Part shown: positions 42,237-52,854 of the stretch, one piece after another
Position numbering within the stretch: position 1 is the stretch's first letter
Layout of the letters: every line of letters starts with the position of its first letter
DNA from: Burkholderiales bacterium
GTDB taxonomy: Bacteria > Pseudomonadota > Gammaproteobacteria > Burkholderiales > UBA6910
DNA: 64,000 nucleotides
Reading direction: 5' to 3'
Assembly (NCBI GenBank): GCA_026005015.1
Contig: BPKG01000001.1
Span: 1,307,501 to 1,371,500, forward strand
Made by a program: the position numbers and the translations under genes
The notes under the pieces: model-generated
The model's input: only the letters and a program-made list of their open reading frames with translations
Database searches by the model: none
What the model was told of the DNA's origin: nothing

Positions 42237-45200
42237 ATGAGCATCCTCGTCCTCGTTCTGTTGCCCCTGGCGGCCGCGGGTATCGCCCCCATGCTCGGCC
42301 GCCATGGGCGCAACGCCACCGTCCTGGGCGTGGCGCTGCCGGTGGCGGCGGCCTTGGGCTGGCTGCTATGGCTTTCCCCGCGCGCGTTTCAGGGCGAGGT
42401 CCTGCGCGCCGGCTGGCAATGGCTGCCTGCGCTGGGGCTCAACCTGACTTTCCGCATCGACGGCCTGGCGTTCCTCTTCGCCTTCCTGATCCTCGCCATC
42501 GGGCTGCTGATCATCCTCTACGCCCGCTATTACCTGTCCCCCGCGGACGATTATGGCCGCTTTTTCTGCTACCTCATGCTGTTCATGGCGGCCATGATCG
42601 GCATCGTGCTCTCGGAGAACGTGCTGCTCATGCTGGTGTTCTGGGAGCTCACCAGCCTGAGCTCTTTCCTGCTCATCGCTTTCCATCACCACCACTACGA
42701 GTCCCGTTCCGGCGCCATCACCGCCCTGTCGGTGACCGGGGGCGGGGGACTTGCCCTGCTCGCCGGGCTTTTGCTCCTCGCCCAGGCGGCGGGCAGCTTC
42801 GAGTTGAGCGACATCCTCGCTTCCCGGGAAGCGGTCCTGGAGAGCCCCTTCTACCCGGTCATCGTGGTGCTCACGCTCCTGGGCGCCTTCACCAAGTCGG
42901 CCCAGTTCCCGTTCCATTTCTGGCTGCCCCACGCCATGGCGGCGCCCACCCCCGTGTCGGCTTACCTGCATTCCGCCACCATGGTGAAGGCTGGCATCTT
43001 CCTCATGGCGCGGCTGCACCCGGTGCTCGCCGGCACCGAGGCGTGGTTCTACCTGGTCACGGCCACTGGCCTGGTGACCCTGGTGTTCGGCGCCTACATG
43101 GCCATGTTCAAGCACGACCTGAAGGGGCTCCTCGCCTATTCCACCGTGAGCCACCTGGGCCTGATCACCCTGCTGCTGGGCCTGGGCTCGCCGCTGGCGG
43201 TGGTGGCCGGCGTGTTCCACATCCTGAACCACGCCACCTTCAAGGCCTCCCTCTTCATGGCCGCCGGCATCATCGACCACGAAGCCGGCACCCGGGACAT
43301 GCGGCGGCTGGCGGGCTTATGGAAGGACATGCCCCACACGGCGGCGCTCGCCATGGTAGCCGCCGCCGCCATGGCGGGAGTGCCCTTGCTCAACGGGTTC
43401 CTGTCCAAGGAGATGTTTTTCGCCGAGGCGCTGCAAGGCCGGCTGCTCGGATGGATCGAACCGTTGCTGGCCGCGGCGGCCGGCATGTTCTCCGTGGCCT
43501 ATTCCCTGCGCTTCATCCACGACGTCTTCTTCCACGGAGAGGCCCGGGATCTGGCGAGGGAGCCCCATGAGCCGCCCCGCTGGATGAAGGTGCCGGTGGA
43601 GATCCTGGTGGTCACCTGCGTGGTGGTGGGCCTCTTCCCCGCCGTGACCGTCGGTCCCTTGCTGCACCTCGCCTCGGCGAGCGTCCTCGGCGCGCCGCCC
43701 CCCGAGTACAGCCTGGCCATCTGGCACGGCTTCAACCTGCCGCTCGCCATGAGCCTCGCGGCGCTGGGGGGCGGCGTAGCTCTGTACTTCTGGCTGCAGC
43801 GCAAGTTCCGCCTGCATGCCCACATCCCCTCCCGCCGCACCGCCAAGCGCCTATTCGACGAGAGCGCCATCCTGGTGACCCGGGCCGCCGCGTGGGCGAC
43901 GGCGCGGCTCGACAACGGCTCCCTGCAGCGCTCCCTGGCGCTCCTGCTCGCCACCGCCCTGATCATGGCCGCCGCTCCCCTCGCCGAGTCGGCGCTGCCC
44001 CTCGTCCCGTCCTCGACGCCCGCGGACGCGATAAGCGTGGTGGTCCTCGCCGCCCTGCTGGCGGCGGTCGCGGGCAGCGTGGTCTACCGCCATGACCACT
44101 TGCTTTCGGCCCTGTTCGTCGGCGTGGCGGGATTGATCGTCTCCCTCGCCTTTCTCCGCTTTTCCGCTCCCGACCTGGCCCTCACCCAGCTTTCGGTGGA
44201 AGTGGTGTCCATCATTCTGCTGCTCCTCGCCCTGCGGCGCCTGCCAGAGCGCTCCCCCCGGGAAAGCTCGTCCCTGCGGCGGGCGAGGGACGCGCTTCTC
44301 TCCGTCCTCGCCGGCCTTGGGGTCGGCTTGCTGGCCTACGGCGTCATGAACCGGCCGCTCTCCAGCATCTCGCCCTTCTTCCTGGAACAGTCGGTGCCCG
44401 GCGGCGGGGGCGCCAACGTGGTCAACGTGATCCTGGTGGACTTCCGCGGCTTCGACACCTTCGGAGAGATCATCGTGCTGGCCATCGCCGCGATCGGCGT
44501 GCTCGCCATGGCGGGCGCGCTGGAGCGCAGCGCAGGGGCTTCTTCGGAAACGCAAGCCCAGCAGCACCCCTCACCGGCGGCGTCCAGCGCGCCACCGCCC
44601 GCTCCCGGGTCGCACCTACCCCCTTCGGGGGCAGGCACTGCTCCGCCGTCCGCGGGCGCGCTGGAGCGCGGCGCAGGGGCTTCTTCGGAAACGCAAGCCC
44701 AGCAGCACCCCTCACCGGCGGCGTCCAGCGCGCCACCGCCCGCTCCCGGGTCGCACCTACCCCCTTCGGGGGCAGGCACTGCTCCGCCGTCCGCGGGCGC
44801 GCTGGAGCGCAGCGCAGAGGCTTCTTCGAAAACGCAGGCCCAGCAGTACCCCTCACCCACTGGGTTCGACACCCCAGCGGGTGGCGCGGTAGCCCCAGTC
44901 GAGGGGAATCGCCCCATGACAGGAGGGTCCCTCATCCTCACCGTCGCGGCCCGGGTGATTCTGCCCCTCGCGCTTCTGGTGGCGGTCTACCTGTTCCTGC
45001 GGGGCCACAACGACCCCGGCGGCGGCTTCATCGCGGGGCTGGTGACCGCCATCGCCCTGGTGATCCAATACATGGCGAGCGGCCTCGCCTGGGCGGAGCG
45101 GCGGCTCAAGCTCGCCCCGCGGCCCATCACCGGCTGGGGCGTGCTCGTCGCCGGGGCCGCGGGCCTGGGAAGCTTCTTTCTCGGCTATCCCTTCCTCACC

Positions 45201-45362
45201 AGCACCTACGGACACTTGCACTTGCCAGTGCTGGGCGACCTAGAGCTGGCGAGCGCCGTGATCTTCGACCTGGGCGTGTACCTGACGGTGGTGGGCGCCA
45301 CCCTGGTCTACCTCACCCGGCTGGCCCGCGTGCCGCCGTCGGCCGCATCAAGAGCCCCGTGA
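42237..45362 (+). CDS. mrpAB: Fused MrpA-MrpB subunit of the Na+/H+ antiporter, repeat-expanded linker
   Basis: A 1041-residue fusion. Residues 1-760 are MrpA: NuoL-like core with the helix-5 Glu in MLVFWELTS and the Lys helix in [17 protein letters not shown], then the MrpA C-terminal domain. Residues about 760-890 are a Pro/Ala/Ser-rich linker made of a 47-residue tandem repeat (44513-44860). Residues about 895-1035 are MrpB ([15 protein letters not shown]). MrpA-MrpB fusion is usual in group 2 Mrp operons; the repeated linker is not. It heads a seven-function operon with overlapping genes. The subunit couples proton and sodium movement in the inner membrane. Confidence 0.92.
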   Translation: MSILVLVLLPLAAAGIAPMLGRHGRNATVLGVALPVAAALGWLLWLSPRAFQGEVLRAGWQWLPALGLNLTFRIDGLAFLFAFLILAIGLLIILYARYYLSPADDYGRFFCYLMLFMAAMIGIVLSENVLLMLVFWELTSLSSFLLIAFHHHHYESRSGAITALSVTGGGGLALLAGLLLLAQAAGSFELSDILASREAVLESPFYPVIVVLTLLGAFTKSAQFPFHFWLPHAMAAPTPVSAYLHSATMVKAGIFLMARLHPVLAGTEAWFYLVTATGLVTLVFGAYMAMFKHDLKGLLAYSTVSHLGLITLLLGLGSPLAVVAGVFHILNHATFKASLFMAAGIIDHEAGTRDMRRLAGLWKDMPHTAALAMVAAAAMAGVPLLNGFLSKEMFFAEALQGRLLGWIEPLLAAAAGMFSVAYSLRFIHDVFFHGEARDLAREPHEPPRWMKVPVEILVVTCVVVGLFPAVTVGPLLHLASASVLGAPPPEYSLAIWHGFNLPLAMSLAALGGGVALYFWLQRKFRLHAHIPSRRTAKRLFDESAILVTRAAAWATARLDNGSLQRSLALLLATALIMAAAPLAESALPLVPSSTPADAISVVVLAALLAAVAGSVVYRHDHLLSALFVGVAGLIVSLAFLRFSAPDLALTQLSVEVVSIILLLLALRRLPERSPRESSSLRRARDALLSVLAGLGVGLLAYGVMNRPLSSISPFFLEQSVPGGGGANVVNVILVDFRGFDTFGEIIVLAIAAIGVLAMAGALERSAGASSETQAQQHPSPAASSAPPPAPGSHLPPSGAGTAPPSAGALERGAGASSETQAQQHPSPAASSAPPPAPGSHLPPSGAGTAPPSAGALERSAEASSKTQAQQYPSPTGFDTPAGGAVAPVEGNRPMTGGSLILTVAARVILPLALLVAVYLFLRGHNDPGGGFIAGLVTAIALVIQYMASGLAWAERRLKLAPRPITGWGVLVAGAAGLGSFFLGYPFLTSTYGHLHLPVLGDLELASAVIFDLGVYLTVVGATLVYLTRLARVPPSAASRAP
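44513..44860 (+). repeat. 141-bp tandem repeat (about 2.5 copies) inside the mrpAB coding sequence
   Basis: Unit 1 is 44513-44653, unit 2 is 44654-44794, and a degenerate partial unit 3 follows. 141 bp equals 47 codons, so the frame is kept. Each full unit holds an inverted repeat CCTACCCCC-TTC-GGGGGCAGG (44615-44635 and 44756-44776), like a REP-type palindrome. Confidence 0.9.
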
Positions 45363-45697
45363 TGGAAGCGCTGGTGGCCATCGGCATCGGCGCCCTCACG
45401 GCGGGAGGCGTGTTCCTCCTACTCCGTGCCCGCACCTTCCCGGTGCTTCTAGGGCTGACCCTCATCTCCTACGCGGTCAACTTCTTCATCTTCGCCATGG
45501 GACGGCTCAGGCTCGCGGCACCCCCGCGCATCGTGGAAGGGGTCTCCGAATACGCCGATCCTCTGCCCCAGGCCCTGGTGCTCACCGCCATCGTGATCAG
45601 CTTCGGCATGACCGCCTTTCTGGCGGTATTGGCCGTCTGGAGCCGATGGGCGAGCGGCACCGATCATGTGGACGGCGCGCCCGCGGACGACCGATGA
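45362..45697 (+). CDS. mrpC: MrpC subunit of the Na+/H+ antiporter
   Basis: A 111-residue NuoK-like protein with three membrane helices (about 3-23, 28-48, 70-95) and the MrpC stretch TLISYAVNFFIFAMGRL. Its ATG overlaps the mrpAB stop (GTGATG), and its own stop overlaps the mrpD start. Structural partner of MrpA and MrpD in the seven-subunit complex. Confidence 0.9.
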   Translation: MEALVAIGIGALTAGGVFLLLRARTFPVLLGLTLISYAVNFFIFAMGRLRLAAPPRIVEGVSEYADPLPQALVLTAIVISFGMTAFLAVLAVWSRWASGTDHVDGAPADDR

Positions 45698-47250
45698 ACC
45701 ACTGGATCATCGTCCCCGTCGTCCTGCCCGCTCTCGCGGCCGCCGTGTTGCTCCTCGCCGCCGGCCGGCCCATGCCGGTGCAGCGCTGGATCTCGGGAAC
45801 CGCCGCGGCGGCCCTCGCCGCCGTTTGCGTAGGGCTCGCCGCGTCCCTGGACGATTTCCCACGCGTCTATCTGCTGGGCAATTGGCCGGCGCCCTACGGC
45901 ATCGTGCTAGTGCTGGACCGGTTGAGCGCCCTGATGCTCACCCTCACCGCGAGCGTGGCGCTCGGCTGCCTCGCCTACGCGATGACCGGCTGGGACGCCG
46001 CGGGCCCCGCGGGAAAACGCTATTTCCATGCCTTGTTCCAGTTCCAGCTCATGGGGTTAAACGGCGCCTTCCTGACTGGGGATCTGTTCAACCTATTCGT
46101 CTTCTTCGAAGTGCTGCTGATCGCCTCCTACGGGCTTCTGGTGCACGGCGGCGGTGCCAGACGGGCGCGGGCAGGCATTCACTACGTGGCGGTAAACCTC
46201 ACGGCTTCGGCCCTGTTCCTCATCGGAGTCGCCCTGCTCTACGGCGCGGCCGGGACCCTCAACATGGCGGACCTGGCCCGCGCGGTGGGAAGGCTGGAGG
46301 GGGAAGCGGCGCTGCTCGCCCAGGTGGCGGGGCTCCTGCTGCTCGCGGTCTTCGCCGTGAAAGCGGCGCTCTTTCCCCTGTACTTCTGGCTTCCCATCAG
46401 TTACACCGCGGCGGCAGCGCCGGTGGCGGCCCTCTTCGCCCTCATGACCAAAGTGGGGGTGTACGCGATCCTGCGGGTGTTCGTCCTGGTCTTCGGCGAA
46501 CAGGGGGCGGGCGGCTTGGCCGCGCCCTGGGTCCTGCCGGCGGGGCTCATCACTCTGGGGCTCGGCACCCTGGGGGCTCTGGCGGCGACCGACCTGGGGC
46601 GGCTCGCGGCCTATCTCACCCTCTCGTCGGTGGGCACGCTGCTCGCCGCCGTGGGCCTGTTCACCCCCCAGGCCCTGTCGAGCGCCTTGTTTTACCTGGT
46701 GCACAGTACCCTGGTGACCGCCGGCCTGTTCCTCTTGTGGGAGCGGGTGGCGATCGAGCGTGGTTTCGCCGCCGACCGCTTCCAGCGCGGGCACCGGCTC
46801 GGCCGGCCTCTCCTGCTGTCCGGGACGTACGCGTTTCTCGCCGCCACCGCAGTGGGGCTGCCCCCGTTCTCCGGCTTCCTAGGGAAGGTGATGATCCTGG
46901 AAAGCGCCCGGAAGGCGGACGCTGCGCTTCCGGTCTGGGGAATGGTCCTGGTCACCGGACTCCTCGCCCTCTTCGCCGTAGCCCGGGCCGGCAGTCGCCT
47001 CTTCTGGGACATCTCCCGGGAGCCGCCGCCCGCCTCGCAAGCCACTTCCCCGGCCCAGGCGGCTCCCCTGCTCGCCCTGGTGGCGGCGCTCGCCGGGCTG
47101 GTGATCCTCGCCGCGCCGTTCAAAGCGTTCACCGATCAAACCGCGCGGGAGCTTTTCAACGCAGAACGCTATGCCGCCACCGTGCTTGGCCATCCCGCCC
47201 TGCCCCAGCGCGGTCTGCCGGGCGCACCATCCGAGGAGGCCACCCGATGA
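45694..47250 (+). CDS. mrpD: MrpD subunit of the Na+/H+ antiporter
   Basis: A 518-residue NuoM/N-like proton channel subunit with about fourteen helices; the helix-5 Glu region reads LFVFFEVLLIAS and the Lys helices include FAVKAALFPLYFWLP. The ATG at 45694 overlaps the mrpC stop by four bases (ATGA), which decides this start over an upstream in-frame ATG at 45646. Works with MrpA in proton-cation exchange. Confidence 0.92.
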   Translation: MNHWIIVPVVLPALAAAVLLLAAGRPMPVQRWISGTAAAALAAVCVGLAASLDDFPRVYLLGNWPAPYGIVLVLDRLSALMLTLTASVALGCLAYAMTGWDAAGPAGKRYFHALFQFQLMGLNGAFLTGDLFNLFVFFEVLLIASYGLLVHGGGARRARAGIHYVAVNLTASALFLIGVALLYGAAGTLNMADLARAVGRLEGEAALLAQVAGLLLLAVFAVKAALFPLYFWLPISYTAAAAPVAALFALMTKVGVYAILRVFVLVFGEQGAGGLAAPWVLPAGLITLGLGTLGALAATDLGRLAAYLTLSSVGTLLAAVGLFTPQALSSALFYLVHSTLVTAGLFLLWERVAIERGFAADRFQRGHRLGRPLLLSGTYAFLAATAVGLPPFSGFLGKVMILESARKADAALPVWGMVLVTGLLALFAVARAGSRLFWDISREPPPASQATSPAQAAPLLALVAALAGLVILAAPFKAFTDQTARELFNAERYAATVLGHPALPQRGLPGAPSEEATR

Positions 47251-47741
47251 GGGCGCTATCCCGGCTTCTGCCCCATCCCCTACTCTCCCTGGCGGTGGCT
47301 CTGGTGTGGCTGTTGCTCGCCAATTCCGTGGCGCCGGCCCATTTGCTCCTCGCCGCGCTCCTGGGCATCGCCATCCCCCGACTCACCGCCGGGCTCTTCC
47401 CGGAGCGGCTGCAATCCATTCACCTGGGAATGGCACTGAAGTTGTTTCTGCCCTTCTTATGGGACATCGTGATGGCCAACGTGGCGATGGCGCGCATCAT
47501 CCTGGCACCGGAGTTGCGGGTCAAACCGAGCTTTCTGGCCCTGCCGCTTTCCCTCACCAATCCGTACGCCATCGCCGTGCTCGCCGGCATGATCACCATG
47601 ACGCCCGGAACGGTATCGGTGGATCTGTCGCCCGACGGCCGCACCCTGTGGATCCACGCCTTGAACGTGGAGGATCCCGAAGGCGCCGTCGCCGAAATCA
47701 AACGCCGCTACGAGGAGCCGCTGAAGGAGCTGTTCGAATGA
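47247..47741 (+). CDS. mrpE: MrpE subunit of the Na+/H+ antiporter
   Basis: A 164-residue protein with two or three N-terminal membrane helices and a soluble C-terminal domain; the MrpE signature NPYAIAVLAGMITMTPGTVSVD is clear. The ATG overlaps the mrpD stop (CGATGA) with GAGGAGG upstream. MrpE is needed for assembly and full activity of the complex. Confidence 0.9.
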   Translation: MRALSRLLPHPLLSLAVALVWLLLANSVAPAHLLLAALLGIAIPRLTAGLFPERLQSIHLGMALKLFLPFLWDIVMANVAMARIILAPELRVKPSFLALPLSLTNPYAIAVLAGMITMTPGTVSVDLSPDGRTLWIHALNVEDPEGAVAEIKRRYEEPLKELFE

Positions 47742-48007
47742 TGACCGCCGCCGTCACCGTCGCGCTGGGCGCATTTTCCGCCGCTTTTCTGCTGTGCCTG
47801 TGGCGCCTCGCGCGGGGCCCGGACGCCATCGACCGGGTGCTCGCCCTGGATACCCTTTACATCAACGCCATCGCCATCATCATGCTGCTCGGAATCGCCC
47901 AGGATACGACGGTGTATTTCGAGGCGGCCCTGCTGATCGCGGCGGTAGGTTTCGTGAGCACCGTGGCCCTGGCCAAGTATCTGGCCCAAGGCCCGGTGAT
48001 CGAATAA
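47738..48007 (+). CDS. mrpF: MrpF subunit of the Na+/H+ antiporter
   Basis: An 89-residue protein with three membrane helices; RLARGPDAIDRVLALDTLY is the conserved MrpF segment. Start overlaps the mrpE stop (ATGATGA), with two adjacent ATGs possible at 47738 and 47741. Small core subunit at the MrpA-MrpE side of the complex. Confidence 0.9.
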   Translation: MMTAAVTVALGAFSAAFLLCLWRLARGPDAIDRVLALDTLYINAIAIIMLLGIAQDTTVYFEAALLIAAVGFVSTVALAKYLAQGPVIE

Positions 48008-48030
48008 CCGGAGCAAGGAGGTTGCAAATC

Positions 48031-48369
48031 ATGATCGCCGAGGCCATCGTTTCCCTGTTCATCCTGGCGGGCGCCTTCTTCGGGCTCACGGGATCCATCG
48101 GACTGGCCCGCCTGCCCGACTTCTACATGCGTCTACATGGGCCCACCAAGGCCACCACCCTGGGAGTGGGCGGCGTGCTGATCGCGTCCATGCTCCATTT
48201 CAGCTTCGCGGGCCCCGGACTGAGCCTGCACGAGCTGCTGATCACCCTGTTTCTGTTTGTGACGGCGCCGGTTTCTGCCCACCTCATGGCCCGGGCGGGC
48301 GCCAGGCGGGGGGTCGATTCCTCCCTCACGCCGCCCGACGAGATCCGGCAAGAATCGGTGCGGGGTTGA
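48031..48369 (+). CDS. mrpG: MrpG subunit of the Na+/H+ antiporter
   Basis: A 112-residue protein with three membrane helices and the MrpG core GSIGLARLPDFYMRLHGPTKATTLG broken here only by wording, not in sequence; the C-terminal tail is polar. AAGGAGG precedes the ATG at 48031. It ends the mrp operon and converges with lutC 15 nt later; no clear terminator stem is visible in that gap. Confidence 0.9.
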   Translation: MIAEAIVSLFILAGAFFGLTGSIGLARLPDFYMRLHGPTKATTLGVGGVLIASMLHFSFAGPGLSLHELLITLFLFVTAPVSAHLMARAGARRGVDSSLTPPDEIRQESVRG

Positions 48370-48384
48370 TGCGGCTTCGCCCCT

Positions 48385-49035
48385 TCAGCCCACCAGGATG
48401 ACGTGCACCCGGGACGGCCCATGGGCGCCCAGGGTAACCGTCTGCTCGATGTCGGCCGTGCGGGAGGGGCCCGAGATCAGGTTGACGGCACGGGGCGGCT
48501 TTCCCCGCTCGGCCCGCAGGAGCGCCCAGGCATCCTCCAGCGCCTCCACGATGCGCTCGACCGGCACCACGGCCACATGGGTTTCCGGCACCAGGCTCAC
48601 CGCGGGCGGCGTGGCCGGTCCCGAGAGCATCACCAGGGTGCCGGTCTCCGCGACGGCGCAGAAAGCGCCGGTGATGCCCACCCGGTCCTCCCCCACGGGG
48701 CGCCGACTCTCGGCCAAGATGCCCGCCGACTCCCAGCCCCAGCCAGACAGCTCCGGCCACACCACGGCCTTGAGGGGCAGCCCCCGCTCGGACAGGTAGG
48801 CGGCGACGGCGGCCGGCACGTTTTCCTGGGCATCGACCCGCGCCACGGTGCAGGCCATGGCGAGGGCCCGCTCCCGGAAGCGTTCGATGTGCTGCCCGTC
48901 GAACGGGGGGCGCGGGCCGGGCATGTGGGCCTCGAGGGTGCGGCGCACCGCTTCGCGCACCTCCAGGGGCGCGCCGCCGCTCGAGCGCCGCAGGGCCTTG
49001 CGGATGCGGCTCAGAATTTCTTCCCTGGAATTCAT
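48385..49035 (-). CDS. lutC: LutC/YkgG-family protein
   Basis: A 216-residue LUD-domain protein; the family signature appears as [21 protein letters not shown] followed by VPETHVAVV, as in subunit C of the LutABC lactate oxidase. It has no Fe-S motif of its own. Its ATG overlaps the stop of the aldehyde dehydrogenase gene (ATGA), making it the last gene of the operon lutA-lutB-aldehyde dehydrogenase-lutC. Converges with mrpG. Confidence 0.88.
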   Translation of the reverse strand: MNSREEILSRIRKALRRSSGGAPLEVREAVRRTLEAHMPGPRPPFDGQHIERFRERALAMACTVARVDAQENVPAAVAAYLSERGLPLKAVVWPELSGWGWESAGILAESRRPVGEDRVGITGAFCAVAETGTLVMLSGPATPPAVSLVPETHVAVVPVERIVEALEDAWALLRAERGKPPRAVNLISGPSRTADIEQTVTLGAHGPSRVHVILVG

Positions 49036-50564
49036 CCCAGCGTCGGCATCGACAAGCCTTTACCCGGCAGGTCCGTCTCGGACCAGCGGGTGGTCACCAC
49101 CTTGGTGCGGGTGTAGAAGTACACCCCTTCCATGCCGTGGACATGGAGGTCGCCGAACAGCGACTGCTTCCAGCCGCCGAAGGAGAAGAAGGCCATGGGC
49201 ACGGGGATGGGCACGTTCACGCCCACCATGCCCGCCTCCACCTCGTTCTGGAAGCGCCGCGCCGCGGCCCCGGAGCGAGTGAAGAGGGCGGTACCGTTGC
49301 CGTAGGGGTTGCGGTTCACGAGATCCAGGGCTTCGTCGAAGTCTCGCGCCCGCAGCACCACCAGCACCGGCCCGAAAATCTCGTCCCGGTAGATGGACAT
49401 CTCGGGGGTCACGCGATCGAACAGGGTGGGGCCGAGGAAGAAGCCGTTCTCGTGACCGGGAACCTGCAGCCCCCGGCCGTCCACCACCAGCCGGGCACCG
49501 GCCGCCTCGCCCTGGTCCACGTAACCCTTCACCCGGTCCCGGTGGGCGCGGGAGATGAGGGGCCCCATCTCCACCCCCGGCTCGGCTCCCGGGCCGACCT
49601 TGAGGCCGCGCGCCCGGGCGGCGAGCTTTTCCACTAAGGGATCGGCCGCCTCCCCCACCGCCACCACCGCCGAGATGGCCATGCAGCGCTCCCCAGCCGA
49701 CCCGTAGGCGGCACCCGCCAGGGCCTCCGCCGCGAAGTCGAGATCGGCATCGGGCAATACCACGGCGTGGTTCTTGGCGCCGCCCAGCGCCTGCACCCGC
49801 TTGCCGTGGCGCGCGCCGGTTTCATAGACGTAGCGGGCGATGGGGGTAGAGCCCACGAAGGAGACCGCCTTGACGTCCGGGTGGGCAAGCAGGGCGTCCA
49901 CCGCAGCCTTATCGCCGTGGATCACATTGAACACGCCGTCGGGCAGCCCCGCCTCCTTGAAGAGCTCCGCCATGCGCAGGGAGGCCGAGGGAACCTTCTC
50001 GGAGGGCTTCAGCACGAAGGTGTTGCCGCAGGCAATGGCCACCGGGAACATCCACAGGGGCACCATGACGGGGAAGTTGAAGGGCGTGATGCCGGCGCAG
50101 ACCCCGAGCGGCTGGAGCAGGGAGTGGCAGTCCACGCCCCGGCCCACGTCCTCCGCGTGCTCGCCCTTGAGGAGGTGGGGCGCGCCGGCCGCGAACTCGA
50201 TCACCTCGATCCCCCGTTGCACCGACCCCGCCGCGTCCGCCAGGGTCTTGCCGTGCTCTTCGGTGACGAGGCGTGTGAGCTCATCCCGGTGCGCCTCCAT
50301 GAGCTCGCGAAAGCGGGTGAGGATCCGGGCGCGCCTCAACGGCGTGGTGCCGCGCCACCCGGGAAAGGCCGCGCGGGCCGCGGCTACCGCCCGTTCCACG
50401 TCCTCGGCCCCGCAGAGGGGCACGCGCCGGATCACCGCGCCGGTGGCGGGATTGGTGACCTCGCCGAAGCGCTCGGTGCAGGGTTCCACCCTCTGGCCGC
50501 CGATCCACAGGGGGACGACCGCCGGTTCCCGCTCCCTCGCCGCTCTAGACGTTGCAGTGCTCAT
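49032..50564 (-). CDS. mmsA: CoA-acylating methylmalonate-semialdehyde dehydrogenase-type ALDH
   Basis: A 510-residue aldehyde dehydrogenase. NAD+-binding [16 protein letters not shown] and the catalytic Cys in [12 protein letters not shown] match MmsA, which converts (methyl)malonate semialdehyde plus CoA to propionyl- or acetyl-CoA. The usual general-base Glu of non-acylating ALDHs is replaced by a [12 protein letters not shown] segment, also MmsA-like. The gene is embedded between lutB and lutC with four-base overlaps on both sides, an unusual place that suggests the operon degrades a hydroxyacid whose oxidation gives a semialdehyde. Starts at the ATG at 50564. Confidence 0.87.
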   Translation of the reverse strand: MSTATSRAAREREPAVVPLWIGGQRVEPCTERFGEVTNPATGAVIRRVPLCGAEDVERAVAAARAAFPGWRGTTPLRRARILTRFRELMEAHRDELTRLVTEEHGKTLADAAGSVQRGIEVIEFAAGAPHLLKGEHAEDVGRGVDCHSLLQPLGVCAGITPFNFPVMVPLWMFPVAIACGNTFVLKPSEKVPSASLRMAELFKEAGLPDGVFNVIHGDKAAVDALLAHPDVKAVSFVGSTPIARYVYETGARHGKRVQALGGAKNHAVVLPDADLDFAAEALAGAAYGSAGERCMAISAVVAVGEAADPLVEKLAARARGLKVGPGAEPGVEMGPLISRAHRDRVKGYVDQGEAAGARLVVDGRGLQVPGHENGFFLGPTLFDRVTPEMSIYRDEIFGPVLVVLRARDFDEALDLVNRNPYGNGTALFTRSGAAARRFQNEVEAGMVGVNVPIPVPMAFFSFGGWKQSLFGDLHVHGMEGVYFYTRTKVVTTRWSETDLPGKGLSMPTLG

Positions 50565-51967
50565 GATCCACCTCGGCTCCGATAAAGTTCGCGAAAAGTT
50601 TTGCCCGCGGGCGCCGGAAAATCCCGTCCGTCGGTCCAGCCGCCGCCGAAGGGCAGCCGATGCAACAGCCCCTCTTCGCCGGCCATGCGCTTGAGCAGCC
50701 GGGCACCGAGGCGCGTCGCCCAGGCGTAAGCCCGGGGCCGCTGCGCCAGCCAGGCCCACGCCCGCAGCGCCGCCCGCTCGGGCCAGGGCCGCAGGCCCCG
50801 CTCCATCTGCTTTTCCCGCAGCTTGCGCATAAGCTCGGGAAGCGGAATTTTCACCGGGCAGACGACCCCGCACTGGTTGCACAGGGTGGCCGCGTGGGGC
50901 AGGTCCAGGGCGTTCTCCAGCCCCACGTAGGCCGGGGTGAGCACCGAGCCCATGGGGCCAGGATACACCCAGCCGTAGGCGTGGCCGCCCACGCTCTGGT
51001 AGACCGGACAGTGGTTCATGCAGGCGCCGCAGCGGATGCAGCGGAGCATGGGCTGCAGTGCCGTGCCCAGGAGGGCGGTGCGGCCCGCGTCCACCAGCAC
51101 GATGTGGAAGTGCTCCGGCCCGTCCAGGTCGCCTTCACCCTTCACGCCGGTGGACAGGGTGACGTAATTGGTGATGGACTGCCCGGTGGCGGAGCGGGGC
51201 AAAAGCCGCAGCAGGGTGGCGAGATCCTCCAGCGTCGGCACCACCTTTTCGATCCCGGTGATCGCCACGTGCACCCGGGGAAGCGTCGTCACCATGCGGC
51301 CGTTGCCCTCGTTGGTGACGATCAGGGTAGAGCCGGTCTCGGCGCAGAGGAAGTTGGCCCCCGAGATCCCCATGTCCGCCGTGAGGAAATGGGGCCGCAG
51401 CACCTCCCGGGCTTCCCGGCACAGGGCCTCGATCTCGCTCTGGCGCGGCCGCCGGTGTTGGTGCTCGAAGAGAGTCGCGATCTCGTCCTTGTTCTTGTGC
51501 ACCACCGGCGCCACGATGTGGGATGGAGGCTCGTGGGCGAGTTGCAGGATGTATTCCCCCAGGTCGGTCTCCACCACTTCCACGCCGGCCGCCTCCAGCG
51601 CCGCGTTAAGATCGCACTCCTCCGACACCATGGACTTGGACTTGACCGCCTTGCGTACCCCGTGGCGGCGGGCGATCTCGCACACGATGCGCGCCGCCTC
51701 CTGGTGGGTCGCCGCCCAGTGCACCTCCGCGCCCCGGGCGGTGGCGTTTTTCTCGAACTCCTCCAGATAGAGGTCCAGGTCGGCCAGAGCGCGCTCCCGG
51801 ATCTGGGCCGCCGCCTCCCGGAACCCCTCGAAGTCGGGCAGTTCCGCGATCGCCCGGGCGCGGGCGTCGACGAAGTTGGTCTGCAGCCTGGCGAGCGCCT
51901 GCTGCAGCCGCTCGTCCCGCAGCTTTTCCCGGGCCCGGGCCTTGAAGTACATGGAGGTCGCTTGCAT
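50561..51967 (-). CDS. lutB: LutB-family iron-sulfur protein
   Basis: A 468-residue protein: N-terminal LUD domain (about 60-300) and a ferredoxin-like region with [11 protein letters not shown] and CNQCGVVC for two [4Fe-4S] clusters, followed by a LutB C-terminal tail. In the LutABC complex it passes electrons from L-lactate (or another 2-hydroxyacid) to the chain. Starts at the ATG at 51967, 15 nt after lutA. Its stop overlaps the aldehyde dehydrogenase start. Confidence 0.9.
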   Translation of the reverse strand: MQATSMYFKARAREKLRDERLQQALARLQTNFVDARARAIAELPDFEGFREAAAQIRERALADLDLYLEEFEKNATARGAEVHWAATHQEAARIVCEIARRHGVRKAVKSKSMVSEECDLNAALEAAGVEVVETDLGEYILQLAHEPPSHIVAPVVHKNKDEIATLFEHQHRRPRQSEIEALCREAREVLRPHFLTADMGISGANFLCAETGSTLIVTNEGNGRMVTTLPRVHVAITGIEKVVPTLEDLATLLRLLPRSATGQSITNYVTLSTGVKGEGDLDGPEHFHIVLVDAGRTALLGTALQPMLRCIRCGACMNHCPVYQSVGGHAYGWVYPGPMGSVLTPAYVGLENALDLPHAATLCNQCGVVCPVKIPLPELMRKLREKQMERGLRPWPERAALRAWAWLAQRPRAYAWATRLGARLLKRMAGEEGLLHRLPFGGGWTDGRDFPAPAGKTFRELYRSRGGS

Positions 51968-51982
51968 GGGGCCCCTGCTCCC

Positions 51983-52717
51983 TTACAGCTCTCCGTCGAC
52001 GCCCGCCAACACCTCCGCCACGTGCAGCACCCGGGTGCGGCGATCGCCCCGGCGGCGCAGCCGGCCTTCGATGTTGAGCATACAGCCCAGATCCCCCAGC
52101 ACCACCGCGTCGGCCCCCGTGGCCTCGATGGCCTGGCACTTGCGGTCCACGATGCGGGTGGAGATCTCGCCGAACTTCACAGCGAAGGTGCCCCCGAAGC
52201 CGCAGCACTGCTCGGCGCCGGGTAGTTCCACCAGGGAAAGCCCCGGCACCTTCGCCAGCAGCTCCCGGGGCTGGCGTTTCACCCCCAGCTCCCTCAGGCC
52301 CGCGCAGGCGTCGTGATAGGTGACGGTGCCGGCGAAGCGGCCGGGTACCGCTTCCAGCTTCGCCACCCGCACCAGGAAATCGGCGAGTTCATAGGTCTTG
52401 GCGCAAAGCCGCTCCACTGCCTCCCGGCGCGCAGGAAATTCCTGGAGCAGCTCCGGGTAATGGGCCCGAATCATCCCGGCGCAGGAGCCCGAAGGCACCA
52501 CCACGTAGTCGCAGTCCGCGAATTCTTCCACGAGCTTCAACGCCAGCCCCTGGGCGCCGGGGCGTTCCCCGCTGTTATAGCCCGGCTGGCCGCAACAGGT
52601 CTGAGTGGCCGGCACTATCACCTGGCAGCCCGCAGCCTCTAAGAGCTTGAGCGCCGCAAACCCGATGCGGGGGCGCAACAGATCGACGAGACAGGTGACG
52701 AAAAGCCCGACGCGCAC
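51983..52717 (-). CDS. lutA: LutA/YkgE-family CCG-domain oxidoreductase subunit
   Basis: A 244-residue protein with two CCG domains; the cysteine motifs read CCGQPGYNSGE and CCGFGGTF and ligate an unusual Fe-S cluster, as in LutA, GlcF and heterodisulfide reductases. I chose the GTG at 52717 (VRVGLFVTCLVDLLRP), where family similarity starts; the open frame to 52771 adds unlikely residues. First gene of the operon, divergent from the IclR gene with a palindrome between them. Confidence 0.87.
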   Translation of the reverse strand: MRVGLFVTCLVDLLRPRIGFAALKLLEAAGCQVIVPATQTCCGQPGYNSGERPGAQGLALKLVEEFADCDYVVVPSGSCAGMIRAHYPELLQEFPARREAVERLCAKTYELADFLVRVAKLEAVPGRFAGTVTYHDACAGLRELGVKRQPRELLAKVPGLSLVELPGAEQCCGFGGTFAVKFGEISTRIVDRKCQAIEATGADAVVLGDLGCMLNIEGRLRRRGDRRTRVLHVAEVLAGVDGEL

Positions 52718-52799
52718 GGCGCTTGGGAAGCAAAAGGGGCAGAAAAAGGTCGTGTGATCATAGCACACCACCTTTCCCCGCCCGGGCCCGTTGCCGCCA

Positions 52800-52822
52800 G
52801 AAATTTCATAATGTAAAATTTC
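52800..52822. promoter_or_regulatory. Palindromic operator between lutA and the IclR-type gene
   Basis: Perfect arms GAAATTT and AAATTTC flank a 9-bp centre, an AT-rich dyad in GC-rich surroundings. It lies 78 nt before lutA and 33 nt before the regulator start, the expected place for auto- and cross-regulation by an IclR protein. Confidence 0.6.
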
Positions 52823-52854
52823 GCCGGTCTTTGTGCACCGCGGGAGATACTTTC

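Noticed and set aside
44513-44860. Repeat in mrpAB as a CRISPR array or a mobile element
   Set aside because: Units are contiguous without variable spacers, keep the reading frame and contain no transposase or terminal repeats.
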